From: Fasciolopsis buskii
Taxonomy: Eukaryota > Platyhelminthes > Trematoda > Plagiorchiida > Fasciolidae
Assembly (NCBI GenBank): GCA_008360955.1
Contig: LUCM01005763.1
Coordinates: 19,824-83,823 of the forward strand
Direction of reading: 5' to 3'
DNA length: 64,000 bases
Shown one piece after another: positions 54,083-64,000 of this stretch (its first letter is position 1; each line of letters opens with the position of its first letter). The position numbers and the translations under genes were made by a program. Below the pieces are notes generated by a model that ran no database searches, had not been told where the DNA came from, and saw only the letters and a list, made by a program, of their open reading frames with translations.

Positions 54083-56299
54083 ATCGACATAGGTTTACGA
54101 GATGGAGTACAAGGTGCGTAAATTGAGGAGGAAGGACATGTCCCTCTTGTTTTTTCAGTCTTGCCATTCTTGGGCAATATTCCTGCTGTTCCATGTTTTT
54201 ATTTTGAACTACGAAATCGCACAGCATTTGAAGCTATGAGTTTGATTATGTGTCAAAAACAACAACAGCAACAACAACAATCGTTTCTTCGGCTCCAACA
54301 AGGAAGATAAGAAGCGTAAACCGAAACCCAGACGAAATGTGTGTCGTGGCGGTCATGAGAAGGGTTGACGCCGGACAACTGGCTAAACCGTGCTTTTAAG
54401 CATTACCCCCCGACGCATAAAAATAAGCGTTCATTGTTAGAGCTAAGTGGATCGTCAACCCCACCGCTCATCTTGCTCATAACTAAGCCCCCCTGTGAGA
54501 CTATATAGTTTGCGGAGATTTCTCGTTGCGACAGCGTGCTCCATCTCTAATGTTTCTTAAAGCCATCACGTTTGGCTATCTCAAGGTAGACTCGCGTTGA
54601 GTTTACGTCTCATTGCGGGCCGAGGTTAAGTAGCATTATTCCTATCCGTATATTTTGTATAAATTTGCGTGCAGGGCCTACGCGTTGGAACTGTGGCGAT
54701 AAAAGACAACGCGAGTGGAAGTAAAAAGATGTCTGTACAGGTTTTGCCACACCTAATCTTTTCGAGCGTTCTCTTCGTTATCGGTATACCATAGCATAGT
54801 CTTCTTTGAGCTCTACCAGCTTAAATGAATTGACGTGTTTTGAGAAGGGGTTGAAACTTTGCGAAAATCTCGAGTGTCAGGACTCGACCGGATTGACCAT
54901 AAGTCCTCAAATTATCAAAATGCGAGACTTTCTCCATATGCCATCGGCAATAGTTGGTAATACCTCTTAAAGCTGGTTTTGGTATTGCAGCCGGCATGTT
55001 TCAAATGACTGGGAGACGAATCGATTCAAACAGCTTATTGCGGCCTAACGTTCATCGCACCATGTGTTCAGAATGACCGTCAAAGCACCCGAAAAGCTTA
55101 GTGTTGATTGATTCATGACCAGAGTCGAAGAGAGTACTCCAGTACTGCCGATAACCCTGTAGTTAGTTCTTAACAATGTAAGCAGTCAGAATTAATCGTT
55201 GATTAGAAAAGATATATCAAGTGTCTTTGGTTTTGTGTTAACGTTACTTGATGTATTGCTCTTCAATCGCTGACGTGTCTCGCAGCGGTGGCCTAAAATT
55301 CATTGTCCCATGGGACACAGTAGATGTCCACTACTGATGACTTCTGTCAAGGATGAAACAGCTTTGCTTCCGTGTTCATCGACGTGAGTCGATTTGTGAT
55401 ACTGAATGAATCTTTTCGAGATCAAAGCAATTCTAATAATAAAACCGACGAACTCATACGTTTGCTGTTTTTGCTTACTTTCACACGAGTATTTCCTACT
55501 GGGCATTTCCCATAAGGTTTAGGTAAGAGTAGCAGTCTTCTGGCCCCAATTTGTAATGCGCAAGGCATAGCCCAATTCTTTAGCTGCAACCCGGAGTCGT
55601 TTGACTTTGACGTACAACCTTTAGTTATGCCACCGTGGGTGAGTCAGATCAGGATGTATCAGAATATTCTGAGGCCAGCGAAAGTTGAGAAAATATACCT
55701 TTACAAATATTGGAACTACAAATCTCACTGGGTTATGTTGTTCATATGTTCCACCGTTGACCATCGTATTGGTGTAAAATACTGCGGCACAAATTGGTAA
55801 GAGAGTAGGCTTAAGGCGTAAGTTTTTGAGTAAACATTTTTAGCATAACATAAACGGCTTAGTGGTCTTTCAATGCGGTTGTCATCTGAATAAAATGTCC
55901 AAGATCGGGGCGAATACTGGAAGCAGAGCAATGAAGCTCTCAGCGCGTAAACCTCGGGAACAATGGATATCCGCGACTTCAGTTGTTTTGTTGGATACTC
56001 GTAGATCCATCCTCCCGGATGCAACATACAGTGGAACGCACAAATCCACGGGGTGCCATTAAATTACAATTTGGAAGCAACACCAGCTGGGGAAGCAAGT
56101 ATATTGAGAGTTGACGCAGTTACATCCTCACTGTCGTCATCAGTTTTTACATTTGGCCCCATTTTCTCTCTTGTAACGGCCAACTATGGAAAATACGATC
56201 AACACCTCATTTGTTAACTCAGATTTGCAATATCAATCTTCACAAAGATATTTCTTTTAAACTTTCGTTAACCTCAGAATATTCCAAGTTTCTTTTATC
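53311..56299. other. Downstream flank, no gene recognised
   Basis: It contains a (TA)n tract at 54030-54079 and an AACAACAGC-type run near 54259. Open frames are under 110 codons and without motifs. Confidence 0.4.
54030..54079. repeat. (TA)n microsatellite
   Basis: About 25 TA units. Confidence 0.95.
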
Positions 56300-57075
56300 T
56301 GACTGGTCCACGGCGCTAGTCCTGAAGTTTGTGCGTTAAGCTTAGACGATAATGGACCATAGTGTATTGTGAGCAAAACAATTATGGGTTTCGTATGAAG
56401 CTTGGAATGTAAGGGTGGATTAGTCGGATCCGTTGAACATCAAAGATCATAGCCAATCATGCGCTGGTCTCCGTCTAATTTTGCTTGCAGTAGCGGTCAC
56501 AGGTCGACTCTCGTCTCAACTACACTCTCTGGATTACCGTGTGTTTCATGCGATGGGATGCAACTGCCCAAGTAACTAAATCTGTTCATCTGCAAGAATA
56601 AAGTTCGGCTTTGAGCCAATCCAGTCCTGCGACAGAATTTTGCACCTCAAGCATACAAAATGCTTCCTAAACATACCGACACAACCGTTCAGACGATCGA
56701 GGAAAACTTACAACCTGCTTGAATCTCCACTCAGTAGCACAAAATCGTCCGCATAATCTAAATCAGACAGGTTCTTGTCTGAGCAAATATCAGTTTTAAA
56801 ATTCTCACATGAGGGTGGGGCTATTTCCATAACCAATTCAATGACAAAGCTGAAGAGAAGAGGTGAACCAGGGCAAAATATCGGTAAACAGTTCTTAGAT
56901 TGCCCCGTTGGGATATTGGCCAGGGAGTTTAACTGACAATCGTTCGTCCTGGGTTCTGTTATTTCGTGTGCGGTTGGCGGGCATTGTTTATGGTCTCTAA
57001 CAATAGTGGAACGGTTGTACGTTGTTTCCATTGATAAGTTTGTCGTTGATGCTGGGAATATTTAGTGATGGTTTC
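56300..57075 (-). mobile_element. LINE reverse-transcriptase fragment with YADD, minus strand
   Basis: A 107-codon minus-strand frame (57031-56708) contains FCPGSPLLFSFVIELVMEIA, matching the RT box CPLSPFLFNFVID, and LDYADDFVLLSGDSSRL with the catalytic YADD. The following minus-strand sequence fits the segment after RT but is broken. Inactive 5'- and 3'-truncated copy. Confidence 0.7.
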
Positions 57076-59590
57076 TGTCATCACCCATCGGACTTGTTCG
57101 TGTTAAGCGTTCATCTGAATCCAGTGTTCGATTAGATCATGCCATGCACGATGATGCGTTTGAAGAGGCTTGACGGGCTGAAAATGTAAGAGTCGTAAAT
57201 CGGCATCTTTGTTGTGTTTGCCTCCTGTTTATTGTCAACCACTTGTAAACAAGTACCAAAGTCTTAGTGAATAAATCGCATATTGACATCATCACAGTAA
57301 AAATAGAATACCAGTTTTATTCTGCAAAACGACTTTCCTTCCGTCCTTGGCTCTATCTAGGCTCAACGTAATGGACACGGGGTGTTCTGTTTCGTGTAAT
57401 CTCTGAAATGAATTAATCGACTGAATCAAGAATGAGTGTTGAGCGAGAGGATTATTTGTGTAAGCGCTCCACAAGTGTGGAAGTACTGTGTAAATGTTCT
57501 AAAAAGAACAGCAGACGTCCGACCGATAACGATAAAGTGAAGTTGTTTGAAATATTTGGAGCTCCTCCATGGAAACTGATGCGGACAAAAAGCGGATGAC
57601 AAGTTCCAGATAGGCTGCATTTGGTTTTTACTGGATTTGTGGAACGACGGGGACTGTTCGATTCACGTTGCACTCTTGTAAAATTGATACATTATCCTCC
57701 TAATACATGCTATCTTGGTATTTTTCGTTCTTGTCAACAAGCGGTTTCACCTGTCTTGTTTTCGTGAAAGGCAACACCGGAGAACCAGGTTTCTCGAATC
57801 CAGGCTGGAATCTGCTGCTCCGTGCTGTGATGCCTAATCAGGGAATTCATAACAGTCCGTTAGGCCGCATATTCATTACATGGACATGGATGAAAAAAGT
57901 ACTTCGTCAGCAGTCACTGTTCCACTGAGTTAGTTTGACCGACCGTGTAAGGTGATGGATTGTTTGTGAAATTTGAAGTATTTCTGAGAAGGTTCATTTC
58001 CCATGGTTTCGTCAAGAATGGTGAGACGAGTTGTCTTCTGTAATCTGTGCATAGTGTGCCCCGTTGATGATACTTTGTGAGCGAACAAGGTGCAATTTAG
58101 GTGATAAGTTATCTCAATATGACGACAATCGTTCCAACCAGAATGAGCAGGTAAGCACCAAGGTTAGTGAACATGAGTAGGTATAACACGATGTTTTCGC
58201 TATCCGTTGTCTTTGTAATTATGTCATTTTTAAGGCTACATGCTTTTAGGGCAGAACAAGGACGGTGCTGGGTCTCGCTTTATCAGATAATGACACGGTC
58301 AATTCAAATTCATACCTAAGTACACCATGAGGACACGTGACTGGCCAGCTATGTAACAACCCAAACACAGTACTGAATAATGCTGATCGTTCGTCATACG
58401 GCTAATGTAGAACGATGTTAACGGAACTGTAAAATACAGGTTGTTAAGCTTTTGTGTATTTGCCTCTGTTGTAGTTATCATTTACAATCTTTCTTCCATC
58501 CAGTTAACTTTTCATGTTTTTTAATCAAACGTAGACTTTTAGTAGAACAGAAGGGGAAGAGTATGCTTATCTCTTCAACATTTCTCTGAACTTCACGTGG
58601 GATCATCGACGCGATCGGATCCGAGTTTTCATATAGATAAACAGTTGGGGTCGTTTTGCAATTGGGTAAAATAAACCAATGTGGTGAAACCACCTCAGGA
58701 TTGAGTGGATGCTTTCCGATAATTATGGTTTTTAGGAATTTGTAATTGAAAATGAGGATTTGAGAAACCAATAGGATTTATTCACACTCGCGGTGCACTA
58801 AACGGGTAGTTACAAAGAGTGTGCCTCAGCGAATTGGAACTGAAAAGATGAGTGACTAAGAGCGTATGGAGATGGCAATGAAAACGCAAATGCAATTATT
58901 TAAATGATAGAATATGAATCTATACCGAATGAAAAGAGGGTAAATGTTTAGTTTTGTTTGCATCCGTCATGGTGCATAACATTCCGTAGGTGGCGGGCGG
59001 TGTGTGGTGACGTCGAATTTGCAGCTCCGTGTGAACGTTTTGTTAAGAGTGACGTTGTTTCGGTTTGAGAATTTCGATTTTGGTGAATCGTCATTCAGAT
59101 GGCAAATAAAATGTTGAAGAACCGAGGTCGTTCAAACTGAGGATGCGTTTAGGATCTTTTTCATATGAAATTCGACTTATCTTCACCCATGGGGGACAAT
59201 TTTTCGATGCAATACCCACTGATGGTGTATCTGGTCTCTGCAAACCGCCATCTTGGTTGATTTTGTAAATGTTAATGCTAGCGAACACGCTTACTGAACT
59301 TCGGCTGATTAGTTTTCTTTTCACTCGTCACATTTCTCATCAGGGCACTTTCAACCCTTTTCAGAGGACTCCCACCACCGTGCATGTTACATTTTGGCAA
59401 GAGCATTTTGACAGACTTAAACCTACATGACAAGAAGCATGTGAATGAGCGACTAGTCACTGGAAACGTTGAGGAGGTCCTCGGTTCCAGATACGGATTA
59501 ACTGAGAGCAACATTATCAATGCATCTGACTGAATAGCTGGGGGAATTTATTGATGGATGGTCAATGTTTGTCGAAAACAAATAAGAGGC
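57076..59590. other. Downstream flank, nothing recognised
   Basis: Only short open frames on both strands and no RNA gene or array. Confidence 0.35.
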
Positions 59591-59599
59591 GATAGCTCC

Positions 59600-60300
59600 A
59601 TACAGAACTTCAAAATTATTTACCAACGGTGTATATACTTTTCGGCCCAGTTTTGTGCACTGGATTCTGTTGCTGAAGTGGTCCGGTAGCTATACCAATA
59701 GGTGCTTGGGACATACAAACTCTTCCAGTATGCGAAAGAGTGAGCGCGGTGTAACAAAGAGCCCAAGTCAGATGAAAAAATTAGTAAAGCGTATCGGACG
59801 GATTTTGCGGACGCATCTAAGGATTTGATAATATGATGAACCGAATAAGCCAAAGTCTACCCGTTTGGTTTGTGGAACAACTGAAGTGGGTTGTCGGGAC
59901 CACTGACGGAAGAAGTTAGACGTCCTAGGATGACATATGCAGTTAGCTTGTACCGCTGGATGTAAGGGCGAAGGGACAAAAACGTTTGGTAGAACATTGA
60001 AATTGCTAGGTTCGGGGATGTGAGCAACGCTGTCGGAAATGGAATATGTTCGGAAGGACCTAATACGAAGTGAAATAAATGCGTCAGTGAGAGAAACTGC
60101 GCCGTACTTTAGAAGTAAGAGAGATAGATCATCAGAACTCACACTTGCAACTATTTCGGTTGGATGAAATATTTTATTCAGTTTTTCCGTGAAAGGGGTG
60201 TTACGTTAGCTTATTTATCCGGGACCCATGAGACTTCACAGTGGTTATGTGGATGAATAAATACTGGGTCTAAACTGTCTTTAACTGCAGCTCAACCAAC
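59600..60300 (-). mobile_element. LINE reverse-transcriptase remnant, minus strand
   Basis: Minus-strand frames give SSDDLSLLLLKYGAVSLTDA (60139-60080) and KSLDASAKSVRYALLIF (about 59830-59780), clear relatives of [17 protein letters not shown] and [18 protein letters not shown] in the 15-16.4 kb remnant. The flank just beyond 60230, GTGGATGAATAAA, also matches that element (16424). More decayed than the first copy. Confidence 0.65.
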
Positions 60301-61990
60301 TTGTTCCCTCTCTCTCACAAAAGCGAAATCCTTTGCCATGGGCGTCTACTTTTGCAGCTAATCAGAAGTTGGCTGCCATGCGATGAAGCCATTCCTTTTA
60401 TTTCTGTCATTATCAACAATGAAAGATACCTGATTTTTTTAATCCAGTGATTTGCATACATGTTCCTTCGGTCTCCTCAACTTTTTAAAATGTGAATGAA
60501 AAAATAAGGCCACTGCCGAGAAAAAGCGTTTTTAGGGAGAGCAGATATCGACAATCTATGTATGCCTGGAAATGTTAACATTATTGTTTAGAGACTAAGA
60601 AAACAATGGGCTCGCATAGAATGGACTTCTTTGAGGACGTATGTTTTTTCGAGCAAAATTAGTTAGTCAGATTTCGATTTGGCTAGACTGTTTGAACAAA
60701 TGAAACGGTGTCCCGGAATAAATCTTGAGATTTTAGTAGTAGCAAGCAATAATCGCTAATGAGACTGGAACAGGTTTACTAAGAAATAATTCGAGACGCT
60801 TGGTAACAATCCTGATTAAAGTAGTCACTATTAGTTGAAAAAATGGATATACCAGTTAGATTAAACACGGTAAGGGACACAGCGGAAGCATAATAAAAAC
60901 CACCCACTATGATCTGTAAGTTATTATTCAGAAAGAGACCAGAAAAGGTAGAAAAGAATTGAAAAAACGAAACGTCGGTTTGTGCGCATCGTGAGACTGC
61001 GTGCACTACGTCGAGAAAGCTTGTGATTACACTTAACAGCTAGGCAATCAGTGCCAGTCAATTAATATTATCGAATTGGTCCAGAATTGTTTGATCGGAA
61101 AGAGTTTATGCCTGTGACCACCCCACCTTCTTTTCTTGACGCTGGAGTGTTTGTCCTGTCGGTATGCATCCAAGTCAGCGATAAATAAAAGCGCACCTGT
61201 AACTTGTGGGTTCAGTCACTGCTCTTGAATGCAAAACAGACAGGCATAAACAGGTATCCGGGACCGAAGAATACGAGGTAGATCCCGTAATTCCTTAGAC
61301 GGATCGCGTGTTTTAGCAAGCAGTCCACACGGGACGGACATTCTTGTTGGAGGCTTGCTGTTAAGCGGCAGCCTACAAACGGGCACGGTTGGGTTTTTTT
61401 TCGTTTGAGTGATATGTTCCTAGATAAGTCAGAGTGAGGTGAAAATTCGCGAAATTATATAAGTAGGAGTAATTCAAGCCGTTTGTAATGAAGAGCTGCA
61501 TTCACCTTAAAAAACAAATTCACTAGACTGATGAAATGCCCACAGAAAACCAACCTAGCGCAGCCATTCAAAGAGATCTACTGTGAATGAGTTAACACAT
61601 GGGACGATTTTTGAATGAATCAACAAGTATTTCCTTCAGGAGTGGAAAAGTCCCAAGAAATCTGATTAAACGTGCTGCAGGTTGGGTCAAGCACATCATT
61701 AAAAGAAATCATAGATAATACAATTTCAATTTCAAAGTATTGAAAGTCCGGTTAGATCTACATTGGAGACCATTAAGTTTAGCAAGACTTCGAAGCCAAC
61801 TGTCTGGTTTCGTGCTTCATTTAACTGACAATTTGCAGTTGGTGTTTTTCGTACTTGGTTTCGAATCATAAAGTGCCAGATGAATAGAAAACCCCAGCTC
61901 GGTGCGTTTATGTAGTTCGGCCAATCGACCCAGCTGAAATCAGACAGCCTTATTATATTCAATCTCTAAAACGGGATGAGACATTGCCAT
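60301..61990. other. Downstream flank, nothing recognised
   Basis: Short open frames only and no visible repeat array. Confidence 0.35.
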
Positions 61991-61994
61991 AGTT

Positions 61995-63090
61995 TCGATT
62001 AGTCAATTGACAATCGAATCTATCTCTCATTCCTGCTAGCCCTAGAGAGAACAGCCAAAATGGGCAGACAAAAGGTTCGTTTATTCAACCAGAACGAATC
62101 ACTCGCATTGATTTTTTCTAGTCCTCACTCAGTAATCCATCAGTCCGCTTGCTAATTCGGCCCATTGACATTAACTGATCTTGTTGTGCCGCATTTTCGT
62201 GCAGCTTATCGACTGGCACAAACAACGCGATGCCGCTGCAGCTGTGGTGATATTCTACCAGGGTAATGCATATTGTGATTCGTCATTCATTACCTTTACA
62301 CCAACAATGCAACCGATGAGGTTCTTCACTATTAAGCTTGACAAGCTTCCAATTTATTCCCTTTTCCTCGCTTTCTAATTCCAATGTTGATACATTCAAT
62401 TACCAGTGTTTACTCATCATATTTGTCTCTTGCTATCATTTATACGAGAAGTAGATCAAGTATAATCCTTAATACACATATGCACCATATTTGCAGCTGA
62501 ATAATTGTGAATGTGTATGGTCTGGTTATAAACCGCACGGTCCTAGTCGCATTCATGGAAACTGTTAAGGGGCTTGACAGCGCTTGAATTAGCAAGATTA
62601 AGGTAAAAATTCAATAGTTTATCTTCAGCAGCAATGCTCAAACACAGGTTTTGTAGCCCCTTCCTAGGTGCTTGTTTTTTCCTGAGTTCCGAATTCAACA
62701 CAAACAGAGAGAAGATGGTCGATCCACGGATAGTTGACTATGTCTGTTTTAACATACAAAAAGAGCAGACGTCTGCTCTAATTCGTCCGTCAATCTTCAT
62801 TCGATTCTATCTTTTAACTATCATCTGCCGTTCCAGTTAACTCTAGTGAGAAACCCAATTCGAGCAGACAGAAGTTCGTTTACTAGGCAAAGTCAAACAG
62901 ATTATATTGGTCTTCCATAATCAACACTCGTTGATCGATTCTTCTAATTTGGTCCACCTGATTTTCTCATGCAACTTTTTTTCAGATTATTGATTGGTGC
63001 ATTCAGTGCGATGCCACCGCCCTTATGTTGATTTTTGACTAGGGGAATGGTTATGACGAGTCATTACCCACTACTACTAGTCTGTTCTGC
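61995..63090. repeat. Old tandem duplication, period about 785 bp
   Basis: Copy 1 (about 61995-62310) and copy 2 (about 62780-63085) align through GCAGACAAAAGGTTCGTTTA against GCAGACAGAAGTTCGTTTA, and through GACTGGCACAAACAACGCGA against GATTGGTGCATTCAGTGCGA followed by TGCC(G/A)C(T/C)GC. Copy 1 has an exon-like piece (LIDWHKQRDAAAAVVIFYQ after ..GTGCAG). The matching piece of copy 2 has a TAG stop. Its origin is not recognised. Confidence 0.6.
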
Positions 63091-64000
63091 AGATCAAACG
63101 AGTATATGATAAACCATACATTTCTAATCAAAACTGTATAGGCTCATGCAATTTCGCACCTGGATCGGGCAAGGCTTTTCTTTGCCATACATCCAATAGA
63201 ATAGATTTTAAATCTCTGCCAAACAGCTTGATCAAATTATTTCGAACAAGGGTTTTCCAAAGATCACAATCATTTATATAGACACTCCACTTTTCGGCAG
63301 TGAAACCATCTAAGTGGAACCCACATGGGCGTTTTTGCTGAGATCAACCAGACTGATTCGAAATTACTACAAACCTGCAAATAACAGTGGGGTTATTTTT
63401 CCTTTTGCCATACACTGGGAAGTCTGCTCATCTTGATGGGTGCTCAGTGGCTCCCGTGACGTTCCCTGCCAGTCGAACTCCAAACACAACTTTGACAGTG
63501 AGTATCGCTTCTCTCAAGATTGTAAGACAGAAGAAAACGCAGCAACTAAGCCAGATGTTGGTAACTGTCTTTTTAATACAGTTATGTAAAAAGGGTATTT
63601 TAAGCGTGTTTCGCGTTATTTCTAGGACTTATCTGGGACATCAGGGCAGTGGAAAAAGAATGCCCCCCTCCATGGAAGGACCGAAAACCATGATCCGGAA
63701 GTACGGAGTGGCATAGAACCACACAAGGTCAGCTATGGTAGCTATGGCCCCGAAATTTTTTCCAATTGAAGCCAGAGCAAATGGCTCGCCGTTCGCTGAG
63801 ACCGGAAACTCGAGGACGCACAGAACTTTATTTTGTGTCACGCGTGTTAACCAACCAGAGGACAGCCCGTGGTTTCGGCTTGACCACAACTACTCCAAAT
63901 TGCGGATGATTTTAAAAACGAACACGACAGTTGTACGGTGATTGGCTTCATAATTTTCAGTCATTAGTTTGGCAATTATAATGCATATTAAATAATTGTC
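63091..64000. other. Window end, no gene recognised
   Basis: Plus-strand open frames of 109 codons (63387-63716) and 68 codons (63735-63941) overlap a minus-strand frame (63889-63641). None has a motif I recognise. This may be part of a dispersed repeat. Confidence 0.3.

Noticed and set aside
1..64000. CRISPR arrays, bacterial operons, phage or integron features
   Set aside because: None seen. The split gene, LINEs and microsatellites mark this as animal nuclear DNA.

Overview
The window looks like nuclear DNA from a flatworm, most likely a digenean trematode (fluke). Three things point that way: one large split gene with 38-nt introns at its 5' end and kilobase introns further on, many decayed APE-type LINE fragments of the kind common in fluke genomes, and several (TA)n tracts. 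Base composition is not strongly AT-rich, which fits liver-, lung- or intestinal-type flukes better than schistosomes. Species is inference only.

One protein-coding gene dominates: a beta-arrestin on the + strand, with start codon at 8388, stop codon at 51832-51834 and a probable poly(A) signal at 53067. Fourteen coding exons can be placed to the base by protein similarity, GT/AG boundaries and matching phases. Thirteen are used per mRNA and give 526 residues. The N-domain (exons 1-6) lies at 8.4-14.3 kb. A 23-kb intron follows, and the C-domain and C-tail (exons 7-13) lie at 37.4-51.8 kb. All polar-core and phosphate-sensing residues I know for the family are present.

The main discovery is a pair of tandem duplicated, same-length (73-nt), same-phase exons (9a at 41454-41526, 9b at 42560-42632). 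Each encodes the C-domain segment that contains the receptor-contacting C-loop. Using both, or neither, breaks the frame, so they should be mutually exclusive, giving two arrestin isoforms with different receptor-facing loops. The gene also carries an insertion of about 41 residues before helix I and a clathrin box that lacks its acidic residue.

The rest is repeats. There are LINE remnants at 4.4-5.1, 6.4-8.3, 12.0-12.7, 15.0-16.4 (-), 17.4-18.1, 19.6-20.1, 27.1-31.0, 31.1-31.8, 38.4-39.0 (-), 39.3-39.5, 47.2-50.5, 56.3-57.1 (-) and 59.6-60.3 kb (-). Two of them (12.2 and 19.6 kb) are about 99% identical over about 515 bp. Other structures are a large imperfect inverted repeat in intron 4, a perfect 13-bp hairpin in intron 6, a degenerate hammerhead-like motif between two (TA)n tracts, a tRNA-like SINE head just past the arrestin 3' end, and an old tandem duplication at 62.0-63.1 kb. 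I found no rRNA, intact tRNA, CRISPR array or second convincing gene.
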